A stretch of DNA of 38,884 bases, from positions 1 through 38,884 of the IMG/VR virus record IMGVR_UViG_3300046517_001040; one strand, 5' to 3'. Positions within the stretch are counted from its first letter, which is position 1. Every line of letters begins with the position of its first letter. Source of the DNA: a virus. The position numbers were made by a program, and so were the translations under genes. Below, piece by piece: positions 28,654 through 37,184 of the stretch. The notes under the pieces were generated by a model. That model ran no database searches and was not told the DNA's origin. It worked only from the letters and a program-made list of their open reading frames with translations.

Positions 28654-29423
28654 CAGCGCGCCTCGTCGTGGAACTGCTCGAACAGACCGCGCAGCTCGAG
28701 CGGCGGCGCCTCGCTCTGATCGGACAGGATCGGGATGGCGGCATAGGCTTTGCGGTCGATGCGCCAACCGAGGATCACCGGCGCGGAAACTCCCGGCAGT
28801 CCGCGAGCGCCGACTTCACCACGCTCGCCGCGAACTCCTGGCGGCCCCTTGATGCCCTGCCGGCCGGCAGACGCGATCAGTTGCCAGCCCTCGCCGGGAC
28901 AGGGACCGGGCTGGTCGCGGCGGGCAATGAAACTCGACCCGCCGACCGCGGCGATGTCGAGCGCCGCATAGATCTCGGCTTCGTTCCAGGTGCCGCGCAC
29001 CTTCGGCATGACGGCATCGCGACCGGGGCACGCGAGGCAGATCCAGTCGGCATGCCCTGGCGCCTGCCCGGTGTCGCGGCTGGCCTGCCAGGCACCACCC
29101 GCATGGGTGACCACGGTGCCGGCGTAGTGAACAGTCTCGGGCGCCCATTCCCGCACGATCGGCAGTTTGCCGGTCTCGCCCTTCGGGCCGCGCTCGCCGG
29201 CATGGCCGTCGACACCGTCGCGTCCGGCGGGGCCTATCTTGCCCGGTTCGCCGCGGTCGCCCTTCTCGCCAACGTCACCCTTCTGGCCACGCTTGCCTTC
29301 CGGGCCGGGCAGGCGGGCGAGTGCGCGCACTTCGGCCAGCGCCCGCTGTGCCATCGCCAGACAGGTGCCCAGGCCTTCGATGATGGTATATTGCGGGGCA
29401 GGAATGATCGGCTTCTCTGTCAT
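28653..29423 (-). CDS. Collagen-like repeat protein with a carbohydrate-binding-type module (256 aa)
   Basis: Residues about 38-86 are Gly-X-Y repeats (GPEGKRGQKGDVGEKGDRGE and following) long enough to form a trimeric collagen helix. A globular module follows (EWAPETVHYAGTVVTHAGGA, then W-x-A-S-x-D-T-G-x-A-P), matching carbohydrate-binding modules of particle proteins. A second short Gly-X-Y run occurs near 200-222. The start has GGGGAGG just upstream. It is most likely a trimeric fibre on the capsid or neck, consistent with its place among head genes. Confidence 0.75.
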   Translation of the reverse strand: MTEKPIIPAPQYTIIEGLGTCLAMAQRALAEVRALARLPGPEGKRGQKGDVGEKGDRGEPGKIGPAGRDGVDGHAGERGPKGETGKLPIVREWAPETVHYAGTVVTHAGGAWQASRDTGQAPGHADWICLACPGRDAVMPKVRGTWNEAEIYAALDIAAVGGSSFIARRDQPGPCPGEGWQLIASAGRQGIKGPPGVRGERGEVGARGLPGVSAPVILGWRIDRKAYAAIPILSDQSEAPPLELRGLFEQFHDEAR

Positions 29424-29437
29424 GCCCTCCCCTTTAT

Positions 29438-30055
29438 TCATGCTGCTAACAGCCACGCCACGATGGCAGCGGCCTCGTCGTCGTCATGTTGTCCGATAGC
29501 GGTGCCGGCAATATTGCCGATCACGCCGAAGCCCTTGCCGCACACGACGGCATTGCCCGAACCATCGGCACCAAGTTCTTTGAACACCGCAACCGCCGCG
29601 CCGGCCTGACCGCGTTCACCGCATGCTGCGGCCTTGACTGCCAGCCGCGTCGCACTGCAGCCAGCAACGCCGGCCGCGCCTGCAGCATTACCGCTGACAT
29701 GGCGCAGCACTGCGGCGCCGTTACTGGCGGCAACGACGACGCCATGAGCCTCGCCGACCAGCGGTGGCAGGATCGCATGGCCATAACCCTCGACCGTTTC
29801 AGGTTGCAGCGGGCGGCGATAACCGCCGCCGATGATGACGCCGATAACCGCCGGCTGAACGGCCGCATCGAGTTGATCGAGCGCACCGGCCACCTCGACG
29901 ACGATGACGGTACCGACAGCCGCGACAACCGCATCGATCCGATCGGTTGCACCGGCCGCCTCCGCTACGTCTGCGTCGATGCAAACGATGCGTCCATCGG
30001 CAGTGACGCAGTGAGTGTCGGCAGTCCAGAGCGTACTGTCGGCAGTGACGGTCAT
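29438..30055 (-). CDS. Ala/Val/Gly-rich hypothetical structural protein (205 aa)
   Basis: Unusually rich in Ala, Val and Gly with few aromatic residues (AAAGATDRIDAVVAAVGTVI-like). Central segment (GVIIGGGYRRPLQPETVEGY) is the only distinctive part. It starts in an ATGA overlap with the 93-aa gene. No family is recognised, and the composition suggests a beta-solenoid or extended particle component of the fibre group. Confidence 0.45.
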   Translation of the reverse strand: MTVTADSTLWTADTHCVTADGRIVCIDADVAEAAGATDRIDAVVAAVGTVIVVEVAGALDQLDAAVQPAVIGVIIGGGYRRPLQPETVEGYGHAILPPLVGEAHGVVVAASNGAAVLRHVSGNAAGAAGVAGCSATRLAVKAAACGERGQAGAAVAVFKELGADGSGNAVVCGKGFGVIGNIAGTAIGQHDDDEAAAIVAWLLAA

Positions 30056-30333
30056 CTATTTGCTGGAGCGAACTGTCCTACGAAGTCGCTCAGAACTAAC
30101 GGCGGCTGGCCTTCGATCGCGCGAATGCGGTTTTCGTGATCGTACAGAACGGTAGTTTCCGGCTGCGGTTCTGGTGTTGTCGGTTCTGGCGGCACATACG
30201 GATCAGGCACTCCACCATCAGCAAGCCATTCTTGATATTCGACCCAATCGCGGTTGGCCGGATCGTTGGGGACGCAAGCGCCATCAGTGGTGCGGATCAC
30301 GCTCTCAGTTGCGGTGAGTTGATAATCGGCCAT
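30052..30333 (-). CDS. Fibre-associated small protein, chaperone-like (93 aa)
   Basis: SVIRTTDGACVPNDPANRDW, then VEYQEWLADGGVPDPYVPPE is a common phage pattern of proteins encoded directly after fibre genes and probably involved in fibre assembly or attachment. A Pro/Glu linker and a short charged C-terminus (DHENRIRAIEGQPPLVLSDF) follow. The start MADYQLTA overlaps the upstream fibre stop. Confidence 0.6.
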   Translation of the reverse strand: MADYQLTATESVIRTTDGACVPNDPANRDWVEYQEWLADGGVPDPYVPPEPTTPEPQPETTVLYDHENRIRAIEGQPPLVLSDFVGQFAPANR

Positions 30334-31814
30334 CACAGCCTCGCATCTAACGAAAATGTAGCAGCAAAAACATAACAATCACCACTGGCAGAGCTTACCA
30401 GTGTTGGTCGAATCTCTTTGTTTGTAGGAACGGCAAGTGTATAGCTTGAAACATTTGAGGAACTGCTACCAGCGGCAACTCGCACATTTGTTGGTACAGC
30501 ACGCATTTCAACCGGAAGAGAGCATGTATATGCGTAGACAGAGCCAGCACCCGCAGCATTAAGACGAATATCCGGCATTATCAGTTGCCAATATCGTTTG
30601 CACGCAACCAACTCCTGATCATACGGCCGCATGATCAGCGGCGAACGGGCAGCGGATGGCGCGTCGATGCCGGGGATAACGACGACACCGGCAATCTGCA
30701 GGGCATCGCTCGTCGAACCAACACCGTTGAATGTTCCTGTCGCACCAAAAAATTGACCGGCATTCCATGCGCCAGGAGTAGTCTGAACCGAACTGCCGCA
30801 CATCATCGAAATTATGATATGTAGTGCTTTAGTGTTGTTTGTGGCCCACGCCGCCGTCGTGTCGCCGGGAATGGTGATTGTCTTATATTCCCAGGTAGAT
30901 GCCGAATTGACGGTGAAAGTGAACACATAGCTGCGGGCGGGTACAGCTCCCATCGCCGACCCCGAATAAGTGCCGACGCGATTGGAATACACCCAAAACC
31001 CAATCGTAATTGGCTGTGCGCTGGCTGTGCCCCAAGCGAGACGACTGATGCGGTATCCCTCCAGGGGAAGAACATACATGCAGTAATCGCCTGCCGCAGG
31101 CGATGCGTTTGCTGTGGAAACCGCCGCCCGCAAGCATGAGGTAAACCCTGAAGGACCTGTGGGCGCCTGTGCCGCAGAAATGACTTGAGCGCCGGCAGAT
31201 TGTATATTCCACCCATCAACAACGTATTTTGTTGCGTTGGATATAGAAACATTACTACTTCCATTCTCCTGGCTCACCTCCATCGAGCCGTTGATCTGCA
31301 TGCCGTTGTAGGCGAGTGCATCGAACGGAGCAGCATAAACGCCGCCGACCGGAGGTGTGACGGCCGCCAATACCGGCGCATTCGGCAGTGTCCCGCCGGA
31401 CGCGGTAACGGCAACCGTGAATTCCCAGTAGGTCGTCTTGTCTACCGGCGCGGCCGTCACATCGAACTTGACGTAATTGGTATTGTCGTTCTTGTCCTGC
31501 AAAATCAACTTGGCGCCGGTCGTTGCGACCGAAAGGAATTGTTTGATGTTTATTCCGGACGACGTTGTCTGGCTTACCCACAGTTTGGTAGTCGATGCCT
31601 GCACCGCCTGATTAAATCGAACCTGCCCGGAAAGCGGCGGCTCGGTGGTACTGTTGTTGAACAGATACTGGATCGTATTGCCGGTCGGCACATTGGCGGC
31701 AACGCCTGAATAAAGTTCAGTGAAATTGCCATTGCACTTGTCGAACGAGATGCGCAGTTGATCGCCGGTGCCGTCGTTTGCCACCGCGCCGATGTTGATG
31801 ATCTGCTGGGCCAT
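30333..31814 (-). CDS. Fibre / receptor-binding protein (493 aa), inserted in the head gene cluster
   Basis: The N-terminal 45 residues (MAQQIINIGAVANDGTGDQL and FDKCNGNFTELYSG) are a typical phage fibre attachment motif (N-D-G-T-G-D-x-L-R). Near 175-200, MQINGSMEVSQENGSSNVSI with YVVDGWNIQ is a carbohydrate-binding domain type seen in many fibres, and the rest is beta-rich to the C-terminus. The start overlaps the preceding stop. It is unusual to find it between portal and adaptor genes. Confidence 0.7.
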   Translation of the reverse strand: MAQQIINIGAVANDGTGDQLRISFDKCNGNFTELYSGVAANVPTGNTIQYLFNNSTTEPPLSGQVRFNQAVQASTTKLWVSQTTSSGINIKQFLSVATTGAKLILQDKNDNTNYVKFDVTAAPVDKTTYWEFTVAVTASGGTLPNAPVLAAVTPPVGGVYAAPFDALAYNGMQINGSMEVSQENGSSNVSISNATKYVVDGWNIQSAGAQVISAAQAPTGPSGFTSCLRAAVSTANASPAAGDYCMYVLPLEGYRISRLAWGTASAQPITIGFWVYSNRVGTYSGSAMGAVPARSYVFTFTVNSASTWEYKTITIPGDTTAAWATNNTKALHIIISMMCGSSVQTTPGAWNAGQFFGATGTFNGVGSTSDALQIAGVVVIPGIDAPSAARSPLIMRPYDQELVACKRYWQLIMPDIRLNAAGAGSVYAYTCSLPVEMRAVPTNVRVAAGSSSSNVSSYTLAVPTNKEIRPTLVSSASGDCYVFAATFSLDARL

Positions 31815-32173
31815 CAGGGCATCGCCAACCGGAACGAGCGCAGCCGCACCGGGCTGTTGCGGTAGATCCTGGTGGTGTTGAGCCGGATCACGGCGCCGGA
31901 ATTCTCGTCGCCGACATCGCAGGAAAACACCTCGCCGCCGTCGCGCGCGAGGATGCGTGCCACTGAGGCACTGCCCTCCGCGATGGCGGCATCCTCCTCG
32001 GCGATCTTGTTGAGCACCAGTTCGCCGCCGGTCGCGTCCTGTGCCGCTGGGTTGGATAGTTTCAACACCGCCAGGATTTTCCCGTTGTCCGAAAGTTCGA
32101 TGCTGCCGCCATCCATCAGATCGGCCAGCACGTCGAGCATGGCGTTGCTCGCCGCCTCCGACAGGACGATCAT
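31814..32173 (-). CDS. Phage hypothetical protein upstream of fibre (119 aa)
   Basis: Alternating helix and strand (EAASNAMLDVLADLMDGGSI, then VLKLSNPAAQDATGGELVLN) with conserved-looking SASVARILARDGGEVFSCDV. It is coupled on both sides by overlaps. Similar proteins accompany fibre genes and may be small baseplate or fibre adaptors. The function is unknown. Confidence 0.5.
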   Translation of the reverse strand: MIVLSEAASNAMLDVLADLMDGGSIELSDNGKILAVLKLSNPAAQDATGGELVLNKIAEEDAAIAEGSASVARILARDGGEVFSCDVGDENSGAVIRLNTTRIYRNSPVRLRSFRLAMP

Positions 32174-33813
32174 TCGTAGACCGGCACGAAGGCGCCACTC
32201 TCGTCGCGCTCGATGCGCGTGACCCTGGGCGGCGGTGTTATCTCGGCGAGCGGCGGCAGTTCGTGCAGTTGCCGCGTTGCGCTGGCGATCCGCTCGGCCA
32301 GCTCGGGCGGCAGCCGGGCGTTCTCGCCATTCTCGTCTGTTGGCCCCGGCTCGTCGTTGCGCGCGGCCTCGAGCCGGTTAGCCTCGATCCGGTCGGCCAC
32401 CATGCGCTGGAATTCGGCAATGCCGGTGCGCAATTCGGCGATCATCGCCTGCGCCTGCACCTCGGATGCCGAAGGCTTGGGTGCCGGATCCGGTGCGGTT
32501 GGCGGTGGCGGGGCGGGCGCCGCCGGGATTTTGCCGATCTGGCTCAGCGGCACGACCTGCTGCTGCACGCGCGGCTCGTCGCCGAACTCGACGCTTTCCA
32601 ACCCTTCCATGTTGCGCGCCTCGTTGGGCGAATAGATGCCGCCCTGTACGCCGCGCGCCAGGCTGTCGATGCGATCTTTCATCGCCGAGCGCAGCAAGGC
32701 GGCGGTGTCGAATTCGACATATTCGTCGGGCTGGCCGGTGAGGTTGAACAGCAGGCCGAAGGCTTCCTCGATGTGGTTGAGCGCAAAACCGAGCCCGCTG
32801 GCGACCCAGCGTTGCATCAGCAATTCGGTCGAGCTGAACGGACTGCCACCGATGCCGAGGATCTGCAGCGGGATGCTAAACGCGAGCGCTATATGTTCAT
32901 TCGACAGTTTCAGCATCTCGGCGGTGGCGGCGTCCTTGCCGCTTTCCGCCCACGGCTGCACTTTCAGGCCGGCGGTGAGGATCGGCGTGCCGCCTTTGTG
33001 CAGGCCCTTGGCCTGCTCGTTCCAGCGGTCGCGCAGCGCCTGCACCTGGTCCTTGTCGAGCGTGAGGTCGGTCGAGAGCACCGCCGACGGCCGCGCCTCG
33101 TTGAGGTAGTAGCGCAACTGCTGCTGGCCGATCGCGGCGTTGACACCGATGTCGCTATAGGCGGCGAGGATCGGGCTTTCGCCGATCAGCGGCACCGGCC
33201 AGCGATTTTTAACCGTATGCAGCCGGATGTGCAGCACGTCGCGTTGCGGCACGATCAGCGGTTCGCCGCCGAGCCGTTTCTCGATCACCTGGTTGCCGAA
33301 CAGTTGGTAGAAGATCTCGCCGTTGTTGCCGAGCCGCGGATAGGACAGCAACGGGTCCATCAGGTGCAGCTCGTCGATCTCATAACGCGAATTGCGCAAG
33401 CCGAGCGCGTAGGCGTTGCCGTGCAGGTAGAGCGCGCGGGTGGCGTTCAGCATGAAGTCTGAGATCGACTGGTAGTCGTTGGGATGGCGCAGCAACCGCG
33501 AGAGCGCCGAGGTCTTGACGCGCTCGCGGCCGCCTTTGTCGTTCAGCCGCCAATGGTCGCCGGGGCAAGTGGCCACGGTCTGCGCATAGGCCGAGACGCA
33601 AGCCTCGACCATGGCCGACTGTGACGATGCGCCAACGACGTTGTAGCCGTTCTGCCACCAGTTCCAGCTGTCGCCGACATCGGCCGGCAACCAGCCGCCA
33701 CTGACTGGCAGGAACCACGGCCCGGCATGGGCCTCGCCTTCGGCCTTGGTCACGAGCGTCGGAACGCCCCCGGCCTTGACGCGATAGCGAGGCTTGGCGG
33801 TCGGCTCAGTCAT
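32170..33813 (-). CDS. Portal protein, HK97 family (547 aa)
   Basis: Dodecameric DNA entry ring at the capsid vertex. Family marks include ALSRLLRHPNDYQSISDFML, GNAYALGLRNSRYEIDELHL, DVLHIRLHT, SPILAAYSDIGVNAAIGQQQ and the stem-region ALAFSIPLQILGIGGSPFSS, followed by a clip-like C-terminal half and a Pro-rich, helical tail (about 450-547). The start overlaps the stop of the 109-aa gene by eight nt. The full set of domains is present. Confidence 0.9.
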   Translation of the reverse strand: MTEPTAKPRYRVKAGGVPTLVTKAEGEAHAGPWFLPVSGGWLPADVGDSWNWWQNGYNVVGASSQSAMVEACVSAYAQTVATCPGDHWRLNDKGGRERVKTSALSRLLRHPNDYQSISDFMLNATRALYLHGNAYALGLRNSRYEIDELHLMDPLLSYPRLGNNGEIFYQLFGNQVIEKRLGGEPLIVPQRDVLHIRLHTVKNRWPVPLIGESPILAAYSDIGVNAAIGQQQLRYYLNEARPSAVLSTDLTLDKDQVQALRDRWNEQAKGLHKGGTPILTAGLKVQPWAESGKDAATAEMLKLSNEHIALAFSIPLQILGIGGSPFSSTELLMQRWVASGLGFALNHIEEAFGLLFNLTGQPDEYVEFDTAALLRSAMKDRIDSLARGVQGGIYSPNEARNMEGLESVEFGDEPRVQQQVVPLSQIGKIPAAPAPPPPTAPDPAPKPSASEVQAQAMIAELRTGIAEFQRMVADRIEANRLEAARNDEPGPTDENGENARLPPELAERIASATRQLHELPPLAEITPPPRVTRIERDESGAFVPVYE

Positions 33814-34135
33814 GCGTGGTCGTGCGGGTCTGGTAGGCGCCGCGGCTGGCCGGCTTGCCCTCGATCTGCCGCTTGTCGGTTGCCGCCGGCACGATGCCCG
33901 GATCGGGCGGCGAGCCATCCGGCTCGTGCTCGACGATATGCACGCCGAGCGCTGCCATATCATTCTCTTCCTGGGTCGGAGTTGGTTTGACCTCGCCGGC
34001 CACGCCACGCTGCTCGGCGTGGGCTTTCTCGCGCGCCTCTTTCTCCTCGGCCAGCCGCTTCTTGGTGGCTTCCTTGTGAGTTTCCGCCGCCTTGGCGCGT
34101 TCCTGTGCCTGATGTTCAGTGTTTTGATCGGCCAT
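33806..34135 (-). CDS. Charged helical head-cluster protein (109 aa)
   Basis: A long Glu/Lys/Ala-rich helix (QAQERAKAAETHKEATKKRL and following, to about residue 45) is followed by an acidic, Pro-rich part (EENDMAALGVHIVEHEPDGS). AGGAGG five nt upstream selects the ATG at 34135. Lying between capsid and portal genes, it could be a scaffold or head accessory protein; no family is recognised. Confidence 0.55.
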   Translation of the reverse strand: MADQNTEHQAQERAKAAETHKEATKKRLAEEKEAREKAHAEQRGVAGEVKPTPTQEENDMAALGVHIVEHEPDGSPPDPGIVPAATDKRQIEGKPASRGAYQTRTTTHD

Positions 34136-34175
34136 GATGGCCTCCTGTTTCACATGAAACTTTTAGATGGCAATT

Positions 34176-36356
34176 TTACCAAGTCACGCCAGCCGACCAT
34201 GCGACCACGCCGGCACGCCGGATGGTCCAGTTGATGGGCAGGATCAGCCGCAGTGCGAGTGAGTCCGTCTGCCACATCGACTTGACCGGCGCCGCCACCG
34301 TGGCAGGCGCGCCAACGGTGCCGATGTCGAGCGGTGTCGTGTCTTCCATATGTAGGGTCGCCTGATCGCTGATCTCGAACCTTGGCGCATCGCCACCCAC
34401 CGCCACGAAGTCGGCGGCATCGATGGCGATCACGGTGCCGAGCGGGACCGTGCCCGAGTCGATCACCGGCCAGCCGCCCAATTGCCCGGCCTGGATCTCA
34501 CTGCGATACGGGAACACGCCGGCGCCGGGAGCCGCAACATAGAGCGCGCTGTTGATCTGTTGCGGGTTCATCAGCCAGACCGGATTGCGCACGTTGCCCT
34601 TGGTGCCGGTCAGGAGCGCACCGGAAATCGCCTTGATATCGCCGGTCAACGCAGCAAAGCCGCCACCGGCGGTCGGTGTCAGTCCACTGACGCCGTTGAG
34701 AATGCCGGCCGGCCGCACGGTGGTGGCCGGGTTGGCATCGAGCAGCACCGAGTCGAGCGAGATCGCGGTGTCTTCCTGCACGCCGTCGCGCAGCAAGCCC
34801 TCGATCGCCGGCACGGAATGTTCCGACAATTCCCTGGTCCAGGTGGTGATCACCGCCATTTTCTTCGGCGTCAGGATCTGCGAGGTGAACAGGCCCTGGC
34901 GAACCGGGATCGGCAAGCCTTCACCGACGAACGAGCCGGCGATGGTCGGCGTGGTGGCCCGCGTCGGGATCGAAATCTTGCCGGCAGTACCAAAACTGAG
35001 CGACAGCCCCTTCATCGCCAACCGCGGGAACACCGCTTTCGGATAGAGCACTTCCATGAAGGCGGTGAACAGCGTCTGCGCCAGTTCGGCGGCCCAGCCG
35101 GTCTGCGTCGTGGTGGCGATCGTGGAAGCGGCTCGCGCGGAGTATTCGAGCATGGCCCTGGTTGCTTCATCGTCACCGTAGATCTCGCGCATCTTCTCGG
35201 CACACGAAACCCGGTCGCGATGGGCGAGCAGTTGCACGGTGCCGGCCCGTACCATGTGGTCGATGGCGCTCAGTTGCTTGCGCGGCGGCGCACTGAACGG
35301 GCGTGAGGCCGAGATCTGGCGGGCGGGGACTGCGGGTGTGGGCGCGCGGACCACCAGCGCGTGGCTATTGCCGCCGCTATCGTCGGAGGTGGCGGCGAGA
35401 TGGCGCTCGGCATCGCGCAGCCCGGCAAGGGTGCGCTCCTCGATCGCGATGCGATTTTTCAGTTCGTCGGCCGTTGTCAGTTGATCGTCGCTGACGTTGG
35501 CGTCGTCGGTCTTGGCCCAGTGGTCGTTGAGCTGGTCGCGCAGTCCATTCAACCGCTGCTCGGCAGCGGTAATTCGTTGAGCATACGACATCGTCGTACC
35601 CTTCCCTGTATCTGATGAATTCCTGGCTTGCCCGCCGGTGAGCCCGCGCCGACGCATGCCGTTGTCTTTGCCTTTCCCGGCGAAAACGACATCGATGGTG
35701 GCGGGCGAAATCTGCAGTGACTTGGCGACGGCCAGCGCATTCGGGTTGGCTGGCACCGAGACCAGTGAAGTCTCGATCAATTCGGCCTTGGTGAAGTACA
35801 TGCCGTCGGATTCCGGCCGCGGCTTGGAACCCTTCGGGCGGAAGCCAACGCTGACGGCGCGCAGGATACCGGCGTCGATCAGCTTGCGGATCTCGTCGAT
35901 GCGGTCGCTGGTGCCGGCCGGTGCCAGCTCGAGATGGCCGCGCAGCTGCTTGTCGACGACGCGGACATTGGTCCACTTGCCGATCGGGGCGTTGCTGTTG
36001 TGGTTGAACAGCGCGATCGGGTTTTTCTGGAAATTGCCGATATCCCAACCGTCCGCCAGGATGATGTCCTGCAGCCGGTCTGGGGTTTCGTCCGACAGCA
36101 CGAACTCGCGGCCATTGACCTGGCCGGTATGGGTCTTGTGGCAGATGCCGGTGGTGCCGGACATGGCCATGTCGTCCTCGGCGGCGTCGTCGTCCCAGAT
36201 CAATTGGCAGACGTTGAGGTCGCCGACCTGGTCGCCGCAGCGGCTCATGAATTCCTCGTAGCTCTCGCCGTCGTTCGGATAGAGCTCGCCCTCTTCCATG
36301 CCGCCCACGTCTCCGCCCTGGCGCCGTTGTGTGCGCATGGCCGTCATCCTTTTCAT
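34176..36356 (-). CDS. Prohead protease - major capsid protein fusion, HK97 type (726 aa)
   Basis: N-terminal residues 32-55 (ESYEEFMSRCGDQVGDLNVC) form a small motif known ahead of phage proteases. A S78-type protease follows: NFQKNPIALFNHNSNAPIG with His119, and ETSLVSVPANPNALA with the catalytic Ser (197 or 200). After a linker (GMRRRGLTGGQARNSSDTGK) comes a helical delta domain (MSYAQRITAAEQRL, 256-330) and an HK97-fold capsid (to 726; PRLAMKGLSLSFGTAGKISI). An internal ATG at 35591 with GGAAGGG upstream could give the 471-residue capsid alone. M4 or M7 could be the true N-terminal start. Confidence 0.88.
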   Translation of the reverse strand: MKRMTAMRTQRRQGGDVGGMEEGELYPNDGESYEEFMSRCGDQVGDLNVCQLIWDDDAAEDDMAMSGTTGICHKTHTGQVNGREFVLSDETPDRLQDIILADGWDIGNFQKNPIALFNHNSNAPIGKWTNVRVVDKQLRGHLELAPAGTSDRIDEIRKLIDAGILRAVSVGFRPKGSKPRPESDGMYFTKAELIETSLVSVPANPNALAVAKSLQISPATIDVVFAGKGKDNGMRRRGLTGGQARNSSDTGKGTTMSYAQRITAAEQRLNGLRDQLNDHWAKTDDANVSDDQLTTADELKNRIAIEERTLAGLRDAERHLAATSDDSGGNSHALVVRAPTPAVPARQISASRPFSAPPRKQLSAIDHMVRAGTVQLLAHRDRVSCAEKMREIYGDDEATRAMLEYSARAASTIATTTQTGWAAELAQTLFTAFMEVLYPKAVFPRLAMKGLSLSFGTAGKISIPTRATTPTIAGSFVGEGLPIPVRQGLFTSQILTPKKMAVITTWTRELSEHSVPAIEGLLRDGVQEDTAISLDSVLLDANPATTVRPAGILNGVSGLTPTAGGGFAALTGDIKAISGALLTGTKGNVRNPVWLMNPQQINSALYVAAPGAGVFPYRSEIQAGQLGGWPVIDSGTVPLGTVIAIDAADFVAVGGDAPRFEISDQATLHMEDTTPLDIGTVGAPATVAAPVKSMWQTDSLALRLILPINWTIRRAGVVAWSAGVTW

Positions 36357-36546
36357 TTTGTGGTGACTGCTCTAAACTCAGCGTTCCCGTGGTTCAGGGC
36401 GAAAATCGGAAGCCGATCCGGACTGCAATGCCGGATGTTTTGCAGCGGTAAACTGAGCAACGCCTCTCGTCATCAGCGCCAGTATGCTCAGGCATCGAGT
36501 GGGATTTCCCTTTCGGGGGATGCGTGAGCGAGACCACGGGAACTCT

Positions 36547-36825
36547 TCACCGTCGGTCAAGCGGCCAGCCGTCGGCATCGACGCCGGGCCGGGGCCGCTC
36601 CATCATTTTCTTCGTGGAATTGTGGCAGGTCTCGCAGAGCGACTGCAGTTTGCCGAGCACGAACTTGTCCCAGTTGCCGCGGTGCGGTTCGACGTGATCG
36701 ACAACAGTAGCGCGCACCACCAGGTGGCGATCGGCGCAGAACTTACAGAGCGGATGGGCACGCAGTTGCGCCCGTCGCCGCCGCAGCCAGTAGGCGGTCG
36801 AATAGAACTGCGGCCAGTCGCCCAT
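36547..36825 (-). CDS. HNH endonuclease (92 aa)
   Basis: HPLCKFCADR (zinc Cys pair), VVDHVEPHRGNWDKF (the catalytic Asp-His) and LQSLCETCHNSTKK (second zinc pair with Asn-Ser) make a complete HNH active site. In HK97-like phages a gene of this type near terminase is required for specific cos cutting. It lies between the capsid-protease fusion and the 113-aa gene. The 190-bp gap beyond it contains no confident gene; a 33-codon Cys-containing frame is open there but unsupported. Confidence 0.85.
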   Translation of the reverse strand: MGDWPQFYSTAYWLRRRRAQLRAHPLCKFCADRHLVVRATVVDHVEPHRGNWDKFVLGKLQSLCETCHNSTKKMMERPRPGVDADGWPLDRR

Positions 36826-36828
36826 CGG

Positions 36829-37170
36829 TCAGGCGGCGGTCTCGACCGCGATGGCGAACTTGCAGTCAGTTTTTTGCGCCACCGGGTGGCTGCGGGTGCC
36901 GCTTCTGAACTTGATGAAATTGATCGACTTGGTCCAGGCTTCCGCCACCACGATGCCGGTATTGGCTTTCGCCGCCAGCGTGACCTCGCCGCCGGCCATG
37001 TACAGATCGTTGTAGAGGTTGCCGTCGGATGAAACCTGGAATGTCAGGTTGGCCGCGGTGAATTCCTGCGGCACGGTGATGCGCACGATGGTGCCGGCCG
37101 AGCAGTCAGCACCGTCGGAAAGGCTTTCGCCCGCGGCAATGGTAGGGCCGTCTACGATGGTCAGCGGCAT
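36829..37170 (-). CDS. Phage structural protein near terminase (113 aa)
   Basis: Beta-rich, MPLTIVDGPTIAAGESLSDG, then IVRITVPQEFTAANLTFQVS and NLYNDLYMAGGEVTLA, ending SHPVAQKTDCKFAIAVETAA. This protein recurs in alphaproteobacterial phages between terminase and capsid genes and is probably a head decoration or minor particle component. It starts 14 nt after terL's stop and precedes the HNH gene by three nt. Confidence 0.6.
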   Translation of the reverse strand: MPLTIVDGPTIAAGESLSDGADCSAGTIVRITVPQEFTAANLTFQVSSDGNLYNDLYMAGGEVTLAAKANTGIVVAEAWTKSINFIKFRSGTRSHPVAQKTDCKFAIAVETAA

Positions 37171-37184
37171 TGCAAATCCCTCCC

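Noticed and set aside
32041-33462. Long plus-strand frame opposite the portal gene (473 codons).
   Set aside because: Mirror of a high-GC gene on the other strand; composition is Arg/Gln/His-rich without a ribosome site or family likeness.
36357-36546. 33-codon minus-strand frame with two Cys residues between HNH and capsid genes.
   Set aside because: Ribosome site is poorly spaced and the product has no matching zinc-binding family; not listed as a gene.
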